Positions 34,045 through 44,287 of a stretch of 64,000 nt of DNA are shown one piece after another; within the stretch, counting starts at the first letter, position 1, and every line of letters starts with the position of its first letter. This stretch comes from Paracidovorax valerianellae (GTDB lineage: Bacteria; Pseudomonadota; Gammaproteobacteria; Burkholderiales; Burkholderiaceae_C). The translations under genes were made by a program, and so were the position numbers. A model generated the notes under the pieces. It did no database searches. It was not told where the DNA came from and saw nothing but the letters and a program-made list of their open reading frames with translations. The stretch spans positions 186,001-250,000 of the forward strand of contig NZ_FMZC01000003.1 of assembly GCF_900102625.1 (NCBI RefSeq), read 5' to 3'.

Positions 34045-35235
34045 CTACCCTTGCGCGCCTCCGTACCGCACCGCTCGCGGCGGCCGGCACAGCCCCCACA
34101 GCGTGATGCCGGCCTGCTGCGCCAGGTCGATGGCCAGCGAGGTCGGGGCCGATACGGCGGCCAGCAGGGGAATGTCGAGCCGGGCGCACTTGCGCACCAG
34201 TTCATAGCTGGCGCGGCTGGACATGACGACGAAGCCGTCCTCCCCCAGCCGGCCTTGCGCCGCGAGCTGACCGATGAGCTTGTCGAGGGCGTTGTGGCGG
34301 CCGACGTCTTCGAGGAGGTCGGTGAGTTCGCCTTCGGGCGTGGCCCAGCCGGCGGCGTGCACGGCGCCGGCGGCGGCATTGAGCGATTGCAGCGCGGGCA
34401 TCGCGGCCACCGCGCGCAGGACGGCTTCGGCCGGCAGTTCGGTGGCCCAGGCGCGCGGCGTGACGCGTTCGGGCACCAGGTCCAGCGCCTGCAGGCTGTC
34501 GATGCCGCACACGCCGCAGCCGGTGCGGCCCGCGAGCGAACGGCGCTTGTCCTTCAGGCGCGCGAAGCAGCGGGCGGCGATGTCCATCTGCACTTCGCAG
34601 GCGGCCGCTGCGGCGCCGACCGGGCTGCTGGTGGATGCGTCCAGCGTGCGCACTTCGATGCCGTGGCAATCGGCCGGGTGGTCGATGAGCCCTTCGCTCA
34701 AGGCGAAACCCAGGGCGAAGGCGTGCAGGTCGGCGGGTGTGGCCATCATCACGGCGTGCGAGAGGCCGTTGAAGACCAGCGCGACCGGCACTTCGGCAGC
34801 CACTGCATCGTCTTCCCATGCGGCGGTTGATCCGGGCGCGGGAGGATGGCGCTGTACACGTCGAGTGGCCAGCGGTACGGGCAGCGGGTCGCCTTCATCA
34901 TCCAGGCCGCCGGTGGCATCCACTGGCGGCACGCCGGGGGCGCTTTGCAGGTAGCGTCGCCCGGCATCGGTCAGCCATGCCAGCCAACGGGTGCCGTCCT
35001 TCTCGTCCTGCGCCACACGCACCCAGCCGGGGCCCGGTTGCCCACCCAGCGCCGCGCCGCTCAGAAGGTGCAGGCCGCGCAACACGGTGCTGCCAGGCAG
35101 GCCGAGGTGCTTGGCCAGGCGCGGAAGAGAAACACCGCTCGGGTCGTCCAGCGCTGCCAGGGCGCTGAGCAAAGCGGGTGCAAGCCCGCCGCCGTCCATC
35201 GCCGTCGCCGTCGTTATCGCCCTCGCCATCGTCAT
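34045..35235 (-). CDS. fdhD: Formate dehydrogenase accessory sulfurtransferase with N-terminal HTH extension
   Basis: 396 aa. The C-terminal ~275 residues are FdhD: PVALVFNGLSHAVMMATPADLHAFALGFALSEGLI, the persulfide-forming pair in GRTGCGVCG, and LLEDVGRHNALDKLIG. FdhD passes sulfur to the molybdenum cofactor before insertion into formate dehydrogenases. The N-terminal ~100 residues look like a winged helix (LPRLAKHLGLPGSTVLRGLHLL), unusual in FdhD. It starts 14 bp after the stop of the molybdoenzyme gene on the same strand, the expected partner. Start at 35235 is chosen because an earlier ATG would overlap that gene. Confidence 0.9.
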   Translation of the reverse strand: MTMARAITTATAMDGGGLAPALLSALAALDDPSGVSLPRLAKHLGLPGSTVLRGLHLLSGAALGGQPGPGWVRVAQDEKDGTRWLAWLTDAGRRYLQSAPGVPPVDATGGLDDEGDPLPVPLATRRVQRHPPAPGSTAAWEDDAVAAEVPVALVFNGLSHAVMMATPADLHAFALGFALSEGLIDHPADCHGIEVRTLDASTSSPVGAAAAACEVQMDIAARCFARLKDKRRSLAGRTGCGVCGIDSLQALDLVPERVTPRAWATELPAEAVLRAVAAMPALQSLNAAAGAVHAAGWATPEGELTDLLEDVGRHNALDKLIGQLAAQGRLGEDGFVVMSSRASYELVRKCARLDIPLLAAVSAPTSLAIDLAQQAGITLWGLCRPPRAVRYGGAQG

Positions 35236-35248
35236 CGCGTGCGCTGCG

Positions 35249-37600
35249 TCAAATGGCCGCCACGGGAGCGGTTTCAGGCTCGGCTGCCGAATCGGCAGCG
35301 CCCGGCGCTCCGGCGCCGGCCGCATGCGGCACCAGCACCACCGGGATCGACTTGGAGGTGGGCGTGCCCGCGTTCAGCGCGACCGATGACAGCGGCACGA
35401 GCGGATTGGTTTCGGGGTAGTAGGCGGCCAGGTCGCCGCGGGGAATGTCGTAGCCGACGAGCTTGAATCGGTCGGCACGGCGCTCCTGGCCGTCGCTCCA
35501 CACGGTGTGGATGTCCACCCAATCGCCCTCCTTCATGCCCAGCGCGCGGATGTCTTCGGGGTGGATGAACACCACCCGGCGCTGGCCGAACACGCCGCGG
35601 TAGCGGTCGTCATGGCCGTAGATGGTGGTGTTGTACTGGTCGTGCGAACGGGTGGTGAGCAGCGTGAACACGACGGTGTCGCCCCGTTTGGCACGGGCCT
35701 GGTGCGAGGGCGTGTCCACCGGCACGGAGTGGGCGACGAAGTGGGCTTTGCCATCGTCGGTGGTCCACACCCTTTCGCTGGCCGTGTTGCGCAGGCGAAA
35801 GCCGCCGGGCACGGCCACGCGCTGGTTGAAGTCCTTGAAGTCGGCGAACACGGCTTCGATCCGGTCGCGGATGCGCGCATAGTCTTCGATGAGCCACAGC
35901 CACCGCGTGCGGCTGCGCTCCCCGATGGTGGCGGCGGCCAGCCGCGCGACGATGGCGGGCTCGGACAGCAACTGGTCCGAGGCCGGCGGGTTGATGCCCA
36001 TCGACAGGTGCACCATGCTCATCGAGTCTTCCACCGTCACGCCCTGCGGGCCTCCGGCCTGCACGTCGATCTCGGTGCGGCCCAGGCAGGGAAGGATGAG
36101 CGCCTCGCGCCCGTGCACGACGTGGCTGCGGTTGAGCTTGGTGGTGACGTGCACCGTCAGGTCGCAGCGGCGCAGCGCCTTCCAGGTCTCGTACGTGTCG
36201 GGCGTGGCGGCGGCGAAGTTGCCGCCCAGCGCGAAGAAGACGCGGCCCTTGCCGTCCAGCATGGCCTGGATCGCCTCCACGGTGTCGACGCCATGCGCGC
36301 GTGGGGGCTCGAAGCCGAACACTTCCTGCAGCTTGTCCAGCAGCGCGGTGGAGGGCTTTTCCCAGATGCCCATGGTGCGGTCGCCCTGCACGTTGCTGTG
36401 GCCGCGCACGGGGCACGGGCCCGCGCCGGGCCGGCCGATGTTGCCGCGCAGCAGCAGCCAGTTGACGATCATCTGGATGGTGGCCACCGAATGCCGGTGC
36501 TGGGTGATGCCCATGCCCCAGCAGGCGATCACCCGCCGGGCGTTTCGGTACACCTCGGCCGCGGCGCGGATCTGCGCCTCGGAAAGGCCCGATTCTTCTT
36601 CCAGCAGCGGCCACGACTCTGCGCGCAGGTCGGCCAGCAGGGCTTCGATGCCGGTGGTGTGCTCGGCGATGAAGGCGTGGTCGAGCACACCACCGTCGCG
36701 GTCCTCCGCCTCGATCAGGTGCTTCATCATTCCTTTGACGAGCGCGAGGTCGCCGCCCACGCGCAGCTGGAAGTAATGCGTGCTGATGGGCGTGGAGCCG
36801 AGCGTGGCCATTTCCATCTTGTTCTGCGGGTCTTGAAAGCGCTCCAGGCCGCGCTCGCGCAGCGGATTGAAGCTGACGATCTGCGCGCCGCGCTTGTGGG
36901 CCGCGCGCAGCTCGCCCAGCATGCGGGGGTGGTTGGTGCCGGGGTTCTGCCCGAAGATGAAGATGGCGTCGGCCTCTTCGAAGTCCTGCAGCGTGACCGT
37001 GCCCTTGCCCACGCCGATCTGCGGATTCATGGCACTGCCGCTGGGCTCGTGGCACATGTTGGAGCAGTCCGGGAAATTGTTGGTGCCGTATTCGCGCACG
37101 ATCAACTGGTACAGGAACGCGGCTTCGTTGCTGGCGCGGCCCGAGGTGTAGAAGATGGCCTGGTTCGGGTCGGGCAGCGCGTTCAGGTGCCGCGCGATGA
37201 GCGCGAAGGCGTCGTCCCAGGCGATGGGTACGTAGTGGTCGCTGGCCGCGTCGTACACCATGGGGTGGGTGAGCCGGCCCTGGTCTTCGAGCCAGAAGTC
37301 GCTCTGCTCGGCCAGGTCAGCCACCGAGTGCTGCGCAAAGAGCTCCGGCCCCGCACGCCGGCCCGTGGCCTCGGCGGCGACGGCCTTGGCGCCGTTCTCG
37401 CAGAACTCGAAGGTGGAGGCATGGTTGCGGTCGGGCCAGGCGCAGCCGGGGCAGTCGAACCCGTCGGGCTGGTTGGCCGACAGCAGGGTCTTGGCCCCTT
37501 TGAGGGGAATGTCCTGGTACTGAAGGGCCTTGCCCACGGAGCGCAGCGCGCCCCAGCCGCCGGCCGGGCCTTTGTAGAACTCGATTTTCTGGTCGGACAT
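35249..37600 (-). CDS. FdhF/YdeP-family molybdopterin oxidoreductase
   Basis: 783 aa, close to E. coli YdeP (~760). The N-terminal CPGCAWP (about residue 51) replaces the usual 4Fe-4S cluster site. The molybdopterin oxidoreductase core has NFPDCSNMCHEPSG (cysteine ligand candidate), FGQNPGTNHPRML and CPVRGHSNVQGDRTMG, and the C-terminal molydopterin dinucleotide-binding domain contains SHDQYNTTIYGHDDRYRG. Substrate unknown; E. coli YdeP is linked to acid resistance. AGGAGA precedes the ATG. It forms an operon with fdhD downstream. Confidence 0.92.
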   Translation of the reverse strand: MSDQKIEFYKGPAGGWGALRSVGKALQYQDIPLKGAKTLLSANQPDGFDCPGCAWPDRNHASTFEFCENGAKAVAAEATGRRAGPELFAQHSVADLAEQSDFWLEDQGRLTHPMVYDAASDHYVPIAWDDAFALIARHLNALPDPNQAIFYTSGRASNEAAFLYQLIVREYGTNNFPDCSNMCHEPSGSAMNPQIGVGKGTVTLQDFEEADAIFIFGQNPGTNHPRMLGELRAAHKRGAQIVSFNPLRERGLERFQDPQNKMEMATLGSTPISTHYFQLRVGGDLALVKGMMKHLIEAEDRDGGVLDHAFIAEHTTGIEALLADLRAESWPLLEEESGLSEAQIRAAAEVYRNARRVIACWGMGITQHRHSVATIQMIVNWLLLRGNIGRPGAGPCPVRGHSNVQGDRTMGIWEKPSTALLDKLQEVFGFEPPRAHGVDTVEAIQAMLDGKGRVFFALGGNFAAATPDTYETWKALRRCDLTVHVTTKLNRSHVVHGREALILPCLGRTEIDVQAGGPQGVTVEDSMSMVHLSMGINPPASDQLLSEPAIVARLAAATIGERSRTRWLWLIEDYARIRDRIEAVFADFKDFNQRVAVPGGFRLRNTASERVWTTDDGKAHFVAHSVPVDTPSHQARAKRGDTVVFTLLTTRSHDQYNTTIYGHDDRYRGVFGQRRVVFIHPEDIRALGMKEGDWVDIHTVWSDGQERRADRFKLVGYDIPRGDLAAYYPETNPLVPLSSVALNAGTPTSKSIPVVLVPHAAGAGAPGAADSAAEPETAPVAAI

Positions 37601-37801
37601 CGTGTCTCCTGAACGGGTGCGGCCGGGTTGGACGCCGCCACGCCTTCGGCGTTCCCCGGCGGCCATGCTAAGGCGTTTTGCACGGGCTACGTGTCGTCCC
37701 GCGCCGCGGCATGCGCCTTCTTCGCTGTGCCCTGTCTCTACCCAACCCAAGGCCCCCGCTTGGGCCCTGTGGGGGCCTGCCAGCGGCTCCCTGCCCGACG
37801 C

Positions 37802-38893
37802 TCAGGTGGTCCTGCTGATGGAGATGGTGGGGAATTTGGACGAGAAGTCCTTGGCCTGCTGCGCCACCTTCACCGCGATGTCGCGCGCCATCTTCTTGTA
37901 GAGGCGGGCCACCTCTCCATCGGGGTCGGCGACCACGGTGGGGGCGCCGTTATCGGCCTGCAGGCGGATCTGCATGTCCAGCGGCAGCGCGCCCAGGTAA
38001 TCCATGCCGTATTCGGCCGCCATGCGCTGGCCGCCGCCTTCGCCGAAGATGTGCTCGGCGTGGCCGCACTGGCTGCACACGTGCACCGCCATGTTCTCGA
38101 CGATGCCCAGGATGGGCACGCCCACCTTCTCGAACATCTTGATGCCCTTCTTGGCATCGAGCAGGGCGATGTCCTGCGGCGTGGTGACGATCACCGCGCC
38201 CGTCATCGGCACGCGCTGGCTCAGGGTCAGCTGGATGTCGCCGGTGCCGGGCGGCATGTCCACGATGAGGTAATCGAGGTCCTGCCAGTTCGTCTGGCGC
38301 AGCAGTTGCTCCAGCGCCTGCGTGGCCATGGGGCCGCGCCAGATCATGGCCTGGTCGGCATCGACCAGAAAGCCGATCGACATCACCTGCACGCCATGGT
38401 TGCGCAGGGGCTCCATGGTCTTGCCGTCGGCGCTTTCGGGTTTGCCGGCGATGCCCAGCATCATGGGCTGGCTGGGTCCGTAGATGTCGGCGTCCAGCAC
38501 GCCCACGCTGGCACCTTCGGCGGCGAGGGCCAGGGCCAGGTTGGCGGCCGTGGTGCTCTTGCCCACGCCGCCCTTGCCCGACGCCACGGCGATGATGTTC
38601 TTGACCTGGGGCAGCAGTTGCACGCCGCGCTGCACCGCATGGGCCACCACCTGGCTGGTGATGCGCACGGTGACCTGCTCCACCCCGGGCACGGCCTTGG
38701 CCGCCGCGATGCACTGGCGCTCCAGCTCGGGCACCAGGCTCTTGGCGGGGTAGCCCAGTTCCACGTCGAACGCCACATCGCCGCCCGTGATGCGCACATT
38801 GCGCACCGCGCGCGCGCTGACGAAATCCTTGCCCGTGTGCGGATCGCTTACGCTTGCGAGCGCCGCCAAAAGCGCCTGTTCTGTGACTGCCAT
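37802..38893 (-). CDS. apbC: Iron-sulfur cluster carrier ATPase (Mrp/ApbC)
   Basis: 363 aa. A DUF59/FeS-assembly domain (~1-85) precedes the deviant Walker A of the MRP family (SGKGGVGKSTTAANLALAL, ~105-123), Walker B (IVDMPPGTGD) and the CSQCGH cluster-binding CxxC pair. Carries and delivers 4Fe-4S clusters in the cytosol. The ribosome binding site GGAG lies 8 bp before the ATG. The 200 bp to the upstream-strand molybdoenzyme start (37601-37801) contain only GC-rich inverted repeats. Confidence 0.95.
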   Translation of the reverse strand: MAVTEQALLAALASVSDPHTGKDFVSARAVRNVRITGGDVAFDVELGYPAKSLVPELERQCIAAAKAVPGVEQVTVRITSQVVAHAVQRGVQLLPQVKNIIAVASGKGGVGKSTTAANLALALAAEGASVGVLDADIYGPSQPMMLGIAGKPESADGKTMEPLRNHGVQVMSIGFLVDADQAMIWRGPMATQALEQLLRQTNWQDLDYLIVDMPPGTGDIQLTLSQRVPMTGAVIVTTPQDIALLDAKKGIKMFEKVGVPILGIVENMAVHVCSQCGHAEHIFGEGGGQRMAAEYGMDYLGALPLDMQIRLQADNGAPTVVADPDGEVARLYKKMARDIAVKVAQQAKDFSSKFPTISISRTT

Positions 38894-39022
38894 GCCAATA
38901 ACTCCTAAGGGGGCCGGTAGTCTATTCCCTGATCCGGCAACCCCGCAGGGGCGGGGACAATGCGCCGTCCCGCGACGCTCGACCGTACGCACGCAATCAA
39001 CCGCTTCAGCACAAGGATTCCC

Positions 39023-39610
39023 GTGAAATTCAAGATGGCCCCCAACTCCCTGTTCGCGATCCTGCTGCGCTCGCCGTGGTGGGTCAGCTGGTCGGTGGCC
39101 GGGTTGATCGCGCTGGTGTGCGGGGCCTTGCTGCCCTCGCACATCGCACCGTATGCCGCGGTGGGCGCGATGCCGATCTTCGGCGTGGGCTGCCTGGCCG
39201 CATGGCGTCAGTGGCGCGCCCCCAGCAGCGCCAAGGTGCAAGCCGTGCTCGCACAGGCGGCCGACATGCCCTGGCGCACCTTCGCCAACGCGCTGGAACG
39301 CGCCTGGCAGGCCGAGGGCTATGCCGTGCGCCGCCTGACCGGCCTGCAGGCGGACCTCTGCCTGGAAAAGGCCGGGCAGGTGACGCTGGTCAGCGCCCGC
39401 CGCTGGAAAGCCGCCACCCATGGCGTCGAACCCCTGCGCGACCTGCACGCCGCCGCCCAGGCGCAGGACGCCCAGGGCAGCGCCTACATCGCACTGCAGG
39501 GCACGGTGAGCGACAACGCCCGCAGCTACGCCCGCGAGCACGGCATCGCCTTGATCGAGGCCGACGCCCTGGCCACCCTGCTTTTGAAGGCGCCGCCACC
39601 CGCCGCCTGA
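39023..39610 (+). CDS. Mrr-like restriction endonuclease-fold membrane protein
   Basis: 195 aa. Two N-terminal TM helices (~20-40 and ~43-62) precede a soluble domain (~75-190) of the Mrr-like/restriction-endonuclease fold, with the strands [27 protein letters not shown] (core D...K). Such proteins have no proven substrate. The GTG at 39023 is used: AAGGA lies 5 bp before it, whereas the ATG at 39035 has none. 128 bp from the divergently oriented apbC gene. Confidence 0.75.
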   Translation: MKFKMAPNSLFAILLRSPWWVSWSVAGLIALVCGALLPSHIAPYAAVGAMPIFGVGCLAAWRQWRAPSSAKVQAVLAQAADMPWRTFANALERAWQAEGYAVRRLTGLQADLCLEKAGQVTLVSARRWKAATHGVEPLRDLHAAAQAQDAQGSAYIALQGTVSDNARSYAREHGIALIEADALATLLLKAPPPAA

Positions 39611-39634
39611 GCCCTCTTACCGACAAGGCCCGCC

Positions 39635-40888
39635 ATGCCCTTTTCTGCCGCACCACCCTCCGCCCCGGCGCCCTCCCGCCCCATCGGCCTGGTGCTCACC
39701 GGCGGCGGGGCCCGCGCGGCCTACCAGGTCGGCGTGCTGGAGGCGATCTCAGACCTGCGCATGGCCTGCGGCGCAGGCCGAGAGCCCAACCCGTTTCCGA
39801 TCATCACGGGCACCTCGGCCGGGGCGATCAACGCGGCGGCCCTGGCATGCGGCGCGGACCATTTCGACCGGGCCGTGCGACGCATCGCCCGTGTGTGGCG
39901 CCACTTCCACGCGCACCAGGTCTACCGCGCCGACTCGCTGAGCGTGATGCGCAGCGGCGCGGGCTGGCTCACGCTGATGTCGCTGGGCTGGCTGCTCGCG
40001 CGCTGGCGGCGCATGCGGCCGCGCTCGCTGCTGGACAACAGCCCCCTCACCGGCCTGCTGACGCAACTGGTGCCGCTGGTACGCCTGCCCAAGCTGATCC
40101 GCCAGGGGCATCTGCAGGCCCTGGCCATCACCGCGTCGAGCTACAGCTCGGGCGAGCACGTGACCTTTTTCGAAGCGGCGCAGGCCCAGCAGCCGTGGGT
40201 GCGCTCGCAGCGCAAGGCCACGCGCGACCGCATCACGCACGAACACCTGCTGGCTTCGTCGGCCATTCCGTTCGTGTTTCCGGCCACCGCCCTGGGCATC
40301 GACGGCCATACCGAATATTTCGGCGACGGCTCGATGCGGCAGTCCGCCCCCATCGCACCGGCCATCCACCTGGGGGCCGAACGCATCCTGGTGGTGGGCG
40401 CGGGCCGCATGCACGAGCCGGCCGGCGAGGCGCAGCACAGCGATTCGCCCGCCTACCCGTCGCTCGCGCAGATCGCCGGCCACACGCTGTCCAACATCTT
40501 TCTGGATGCGCTGTCGGTCGATGTGGAGCGGGCCCAGCGCATCAACCAGACGCTCGCGCTGATCCCGCCCGAGGTGCGCGCCCACAGCACGCTGCGCCCG
40601 CTGGAGCTGCTGGTGATCGCGCCATCGCAGCGGCTGGACGCCGTGGCCGCCCGCTACGTGGGCGAGCTGCCCCGGCCCATCCGCACCTTGCTGGGCGGGC
40701 TGGGCGTGACCTCCAACATGCAGGACGTGCGCGGGGCGGCGCTGGCCAGCTACCTGCTTTTCGAAGCCGGCTACACCCGCGAACTCATGGCCCTCGGCCG
40801 CGCGGACACGCTGGCGCGCCGGGCCGAGATCTGCCGCTTCTTCGGCTGGTCCGACGCGGGCAATGCCCTGCGGGCGCCCGCCGAATAA
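39635..40888 (+). CDS. Patatin-like phospholipase
   Basis: 417 aa. Catalytic dyad of the patatin fold: oxyanion hole [16 protein letters not shown] (residues ~13-28), nucleophile serine in GTSAGAIN (~G-T-S-A-G), aspartate in [10 protein letters not shown]. The C-terminal part is the longer DUF3336-free type with a RssA-like arrangement. It hydrolyses acyl lipids at the membrane. 24 bp after the Mrr-like gene, probably one transcript. Confidence 0.9.
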   Translation: MPFSAAPPSAPAPSRPIGLVLTGGGARAAYQVGVLEAISDLRMACGAGREPNPFPIITGTSAGAINAAALACGADHFDRAVRRIARVWRHFHAHQVYRADSLSVMRSGAGWLTLMSLGWLLARWRRMRPRSLLDNSPLTGLLTQLVPLVRLPKLIRQGHLQALAITASSYSSGEHVTFFEAAQAQQPWVRSQRKATRDRITHEHLLASSAIPFVFPATALGIDGHTEYFGDGSMRQSAPIAPAIHLGAERILVVGAGRMHEPAGEAQHSDSPAYPSLAQIAGHTLSNIFLDALSVDVERAQRINQTLALIPPEVRAHSTLRPLELLVIAPSQRLDAVAARYVGELPRPIRTLLGGLGVTSNMQDVRGAALASYLLFEAGYTRELMALGRADTLARRAEICRFFGWSDAGNALRAPAE

Positions 40889-41034
40889 GTCGTAGGGTTG
40901 GGCCCACTGGGTGTGGCCCTGACCGCAGCACGGCAGAGGGCGAGCAGCACCGGCCGGGAGGCAGGGCATGGGGCAAGCGCCTAAAATCCGCGGCTTGGCC
41001 GCCTTCCGCGGCCCCTTTCGAACGCCCGCACCCG

Positions 41035-43104
41035 ATGACCGCACGCAAGATCTTCGTCACCACCGCCCTGCCGTATGCCAACGGCAACTTCCACATCGGC
41101 CACATCATGGAATACATCCAGGCCGACATCTGGGTGCGCTTTCAGCGCATGCAGGGTGCCCAGGTGAACTTCGTGGGCGCGGACGACGCCCACGGCGCGC
41201 CGATCATGATCGCGGCCGAAAAGGCCGGCAAGACGCCCCAGCAGTTCGTGGCCGACATCGCCGCGGGCCGCAAGCCCTACCTGGACGGCTTTCACATCGC
41301 GTTCGACAACTGGCACAACACCGACGCCCCTGAAAACCACGCGCTCGCCCAGCAGATCTACCGCGACCTCAAGGCCAACGGCCTGATCGAAACCCGCACC
41401 ATCGAGCAGTTCTTCGACCCCGAGAAGAACATGTTCCTGCCCGACCGCTTCATCAAGGGCGAATGCCCCCGCTGCCACGCCAAGGACCAGTACGGCGACA
41501 ACTGCGAGAACTGCGGCGCCGTTTATGCGCCCACCGACCTCATCAACCCCTTCTCGGCACTGTCGGGCGCCAAGCCGGTGCTGAAAAGCTCGGAGCATTT
41601 CTTCTTCAAGCTCTCCGACCCGCGCTGCGTCGAGTTTTTGCAGGAATGGACGCAAAACGGCGTGCACGTGCAGCCCGAGGTGGCCAACAAGGTCAAGGAA
41701 TGGTTCACCGTGCGCACCAACCCGGACGGCAGCACCAGCGAAGGCCTGGGCGACTGGGACATCAGCCGCGACGCGCCTTACTTCGGCATCGAGATTCCCG
41801 ATGCGCCGGGCAAATACTTCTACGTGTGGCTCGACGCGCCCGTGGGCTACCTCGCCTCGCTCAAGAACCTGCTGGAAAAGCGCGGCGAAGACTACGAGGC
41901 CTACATGGCCGATCCGCTGCTGGAGCAGTACCACTTCATCGGCAAGGACATCGTCACCTTCCACACGCTGTTCTGGCCCGCCATGCTGAAGTTCAGCGGC
42001 CGCAAGACGCCCGACAAGATCTGCGTGCACGGCTTTCTCACCGTGAACAACGGCGAGAAGATGAGCAAGAGCCGCGGCACCGGCCTCGACCCGCTCAAGT
42101 ACCTGGGCCTGTCGATGAACCCCGAGTGGCTGCGCTACTACATCGCCGCCAAGCTCAACGGCCGCAACGAAGACATCGACTTCAACCCCGAAGACTTCAT
42201 GGCCCGGGTCAACAGCGACCTGATCGGCAAGTTCGTCAACATCGCATCGCGCGCGGCCGGCTTCATCGCCAAGCGCTTCGGCGGACAGCTGGGCACCATG
42301 AGCGGCGACGGCCAGGCGCTGCTGGCCACGCTGTCGGGCCAGGCCGGCACCATCGCCGAAGCCCTGGAAAAGCGCGACACCGCTCGCGCCCTGCGCGAAG
42401 TCATGCTGCTGGCCGACCGCGTGAACGAATACGTGGACGCCAACAAGCCCTGGGAACTGGCCAAGCAGGAAGGCATGGACGCGCGCCTGCAAGACGTATG
42501 CACGACCTGCATCGAAGCCTTCCGTTTGCTCACCGTCTACCTCAAGCCCGTCCTGCCGGCGCTGGCCGCCCAGGTCGAAGCCTTCCTGAACGTGGCGCCG
42601 CTCACCTCGGCCGATGCGCAGACCCTGCTGGGCGCCGGCCACGCCATCGGCGCCTACCAGCACCTGATGCAGCGCGTGGACGTGAAGCAACTCGACGCCC
42701 TGTTCGAGCCACCCGCCGCCCCCGAGCCCGAAAAGACCGTGCCCGGTGGTGAAGAAATCGCCCCCACCATCACCATCGACGACTTCGCCAAGATCGACCT
42801 GCGCATCGCCCAGATCGTGAACTGCGAGCCGGTCGAAGGCTCGACCAAGCTGCTGCGCCTCACGCTCGACGTGGGCGAAGGCCACCACCGCAACGTCTTC
42901 AGCGGTATCGCCAGCGCCTACCAGCCCGCTGACCTGGTGGGCAAGCTCACCGTGATGGTGGCCAACCTCGCCCCGCGCAAGATGAAGTTCGGCATCAGCG
43001 AAGGCATGGTGCTGGCCGCGAGCCACGGCGATGAAAAAGCCCACCCCGGCATCCACGTGCTGGAACCGTGGCCAGGCGCGACGCCCGGCATGCGCGTGCG
43101 CTGA
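41035..43104 (+). CDS. metG: Methionine--tRNA ligase
   Basis: 689 aa, class I synthetase of the MetG1 type. The HIGH signature is FHIGHIMEY (residues ~19-22). The zinc-binding knuckle [18 protein letters not shown] is at ~143-160, and KMSKSRGT lies around residue 342. A C-terminal tRNA-binding OB fold (~580-689; [28 protein letters not shown]) dimerises the enzyme. Charges tRNA-Met in the cytosol. The frame is open far upstream by chance; ATG at 41035 with the conserved [17 protein letters not shown] start is used. Confidence 0.98.
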   Translation: MTARKIFVTTALPYANGNFHIGHIMEYIQADIWVRFQRMQGAQVNFVGADDAHGAPIMIAAEKAGKTPQQFVADIAAGRKPYLDGFHIAFDNWHNTDAPENHALAQQIYRDLKANGLIETRTIEQFFDPEKNMFLPDRFIKGECPRCHAKDQYGDNCENCGAVYAPTDLINPFSALSGAKPVLKSSEHFFFKLSDPRCVEFLQEWTQNGVHVQPEVANKVKEWFTVRTNPDGSTSEGLGDWDISRDAPYFGIEIPDAPGKYFYVWLDAPVGYLASLKNLLEKRGEDYEAYMADPLLEQYHFIGKDIVTFHTLFWPAMLKFSGRKTPDKICVHGFLTVNNGEKMSKSRGTGLDPLKYLGLSMNPEWLRYYIAAKLNGRNEDIDFNPEDFMARVNSDLIGKFVNIASRAAGFIAKRFGGQLGTMSGDGQALLATLSGQAGTIAEALEKRDTARALREVMLLADRVNEYVDANKPWELAKQEGMDARLQDVCTTCIEAFRLLTVYLKPVLPALAAQVEAFLNVAPLTSADAQTLLGAGHAIGAYQHLMQRVDVKQLDALFEPPAAPEPEKTVPGGEEIAPTITIDDFAKIDLRIAQIVNCEPVEGSTKLLRLTLDVGEGHHRNVFSGIASAYQPADLVGKLTVMVANLAPRKMKFGISEGMVLAASHGDEKAHPGIHVLEPWPGATPGMRVR

Positions 43105-43188
43105 GCGGGTTTTAGCCACTCGCTGTTTTGTGAGGTGCTCACCGCGGACTTCGCGGATGGGCACGTGTGGCTTTGAACGCCTGCATCC

Positions 43189-43286
43189 TTAACAATCGGT
43201 TAATAAATAAATGGCTCGATAGTTAAATTTGAGCCCATCCGCGTTTAGCATTCACCCCCAACAAAAACACAATCTCGAGGGGGATT
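43189..43286 (+). promoter_or_regulatory. Duplicated AT-rich leader of the toxin cassette (copy B)
   Basis: Near-identical to 11465-11565: it starts TTAACAATCGGTTAATAAAT and ends in AGGGGG before ATG 43288. It retains the ribosome binding site and start codon although the toxin reading frame behind it is broken. A hairpin GTGCtcaCCGCG / CGCGGatgGGCAC lies just before it (43136-43165) and may end metG. Confidence 0.6.
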
Positions 43287-43640
43287 GAATGAGCGCGAAT
43301 TGGCGGCGCTCTGATTGCGTATTCAATGGCTGCGGGCGTCGCCGGATCGGCTACGACAGTGGCGGTGCTTCCACTGGTCGTGATGGCCGTCTTTGCTGTT
43401 GGCATGGGCATCGGGTTGAATGCTGTTGATCGACACTACGGTGTGAAGGACAAGGTGATTGCTGCCCTCAAATTGCTTCCTGAACACACCGCTCAAGGTA
43501 TCTACTACATCGATACGAAATCCCAGTCATGGCAAAACGAACTCAGCGATGCAATGACGCAGAAAAAGACGCAAATGGGCCGTGCCATTGACCAAGGGGT
43601 AAGGGACTGGCTCTGTCGAATTTCTTGCGTTCGATATTGA
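43287..43640 (+). pseudogene. Truncated toxin gene (second locus)
   Basis: The leader and first seven codons match the 11.6 kb toxin gene (here ATGAGCGC-GAATTGGCGG; one T is missing after GAGCGC). The sequence then jumps to the C-terminal third. From 43302 the frame encodes G-G-A-L-I-A-Y-S followed by a pore hairpin (TTVAVLPLVVMAVFAVGMGIG), LNAVDRHYGVKDK and the end DWLCRISCVRY, aligned to residues ~199-312 of the intact toxin. The start ATG and the C-terminal frame do not match, and the internal ATG at 43326 has no ribosome binding site. About 590 bp of the intact gene are absent. Confidence 0.75.
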
Positions 43641-43658
43641 GCAATACCCTCTTCATAC

Positions 43659-44156
43659 ATGTTCGACGTTAAAAAAGTCCGGGCCACTTTGCTGTGGGCA
43701 ATTCCTCTTTACCTTGGACTCATGGCAGGCTCATGCCTACTGATCCGCTACGAGATCATCCCGACCATTGTCAGTGTCGCTACCTTGGCACCTGCGGTAC
43801 GGATCGCCCCTGCCGCCCTCCTTGCCCCATTCATTGCGCTCATCTGCGCTGTGGCACTCATCCTGGGAACCATGCGCGCAGTTCCCTGCAGCGACGAGTC
43901 CATCAAGCCGATTGAGCGTTTTTTCACGATCGTGGTGCTGTCGAGCGGCGTAGCCTTGTTGCTCATTCCCGTGACCTCTTTGGTCTTGCGCTTCTATATG
44001 CCCAACTTGGGCTACTCGATTTGTTCGGACTTAAAGGACAACCCCACGATGTGGTTCACGGACTGGGTCCGTGATCCCACTTGGTGCGTCAGAGGCCAGA
44101 GCCTGGAGTGGGTGAACGAGCAGGGGCGCGCGGCCGCGCCCCCAGGCACGCCATAG
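43659..44156 (+). CDS. Putative immunity membrane protein, second locus, member 1
   Basis: 165 aa, MFDVKKVRATLLWAIPL start, three TM segments, conserved tail GYSICSDLKDNPTMWF, DWVRDPTWCVRGQSLEWVNEQ and end PPGTP. Same position (18 bp after the toxin end) and same C-terminus as the gene at 12523, so it is the duplicate of that gene. The immunity frame is intact although the toxin is broken. This looks like an orphan immunity gene, which can protect against a toxin made by related cells. Confidence 0.7.
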   Translation: MFDVKKVRATLLWAIPLYLGLMAGSCLLIRYEIIPTIVSVATLAPAVRIAPAALLAPFIALICAVALILGTMRAVPCSDESIKPIERFFTIVVLSSGVALLLIPVTSLVLRFYMPNLGYSICSDLKDNPTMWFTDWVRDPTWCVRGQSLEWVNEQGRAAAPPGTP

Positions 44157-44180
44157 GTGCGGCCGCTACCACACGAGTTC

Positions 44181-44230
44181 ATTCGCTATTAATTAAATAG
44201 CTGCATACCGGCGCACTGACTGCCCTACCA
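44181..44230 (-). repeat. Dispersed intergenic repeat, copy 7 (reverse)
   Basis: ATTCGCTATTAATTAAATAG..., then GGCGCACTGACTGCC with the second block degenerate. It corresponds to the copy at 13046 both in place (between immunity genes 1 and 2) and in sequence. Confidence 0.6.
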
Positions 44231-44287
44231 ACTGATTTTGCGGATTCAGTTCCTGAGGTTCTAGCCGCGCATAGAAATCAAAAAAAT

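Noticed and set aside
35235-35325. Earlier ATG for FdhD at 35325
   Set aside because: It would overlap the last ~77 bp of the molybdoenzyme gene; the ATG at 35235 gives a normal gene boundary.
39076-43104. Continuous plus-strand open frame of 1342 codons covering the patatin-like gene and metG
   Set aside because: Only the last 689 codons are MetG; the earlier part is the wrong frame over the Mrr-like and patatin genes, open by chance in high-GC DNA.
43326-43640. 104-aa open frame as an independent toxin gene
   Set aside because: No ribosome binding site at the internal ATG, and the original start is out of frame; treated as part of a pseudogene. It could still make a hairpin peptide if translated.
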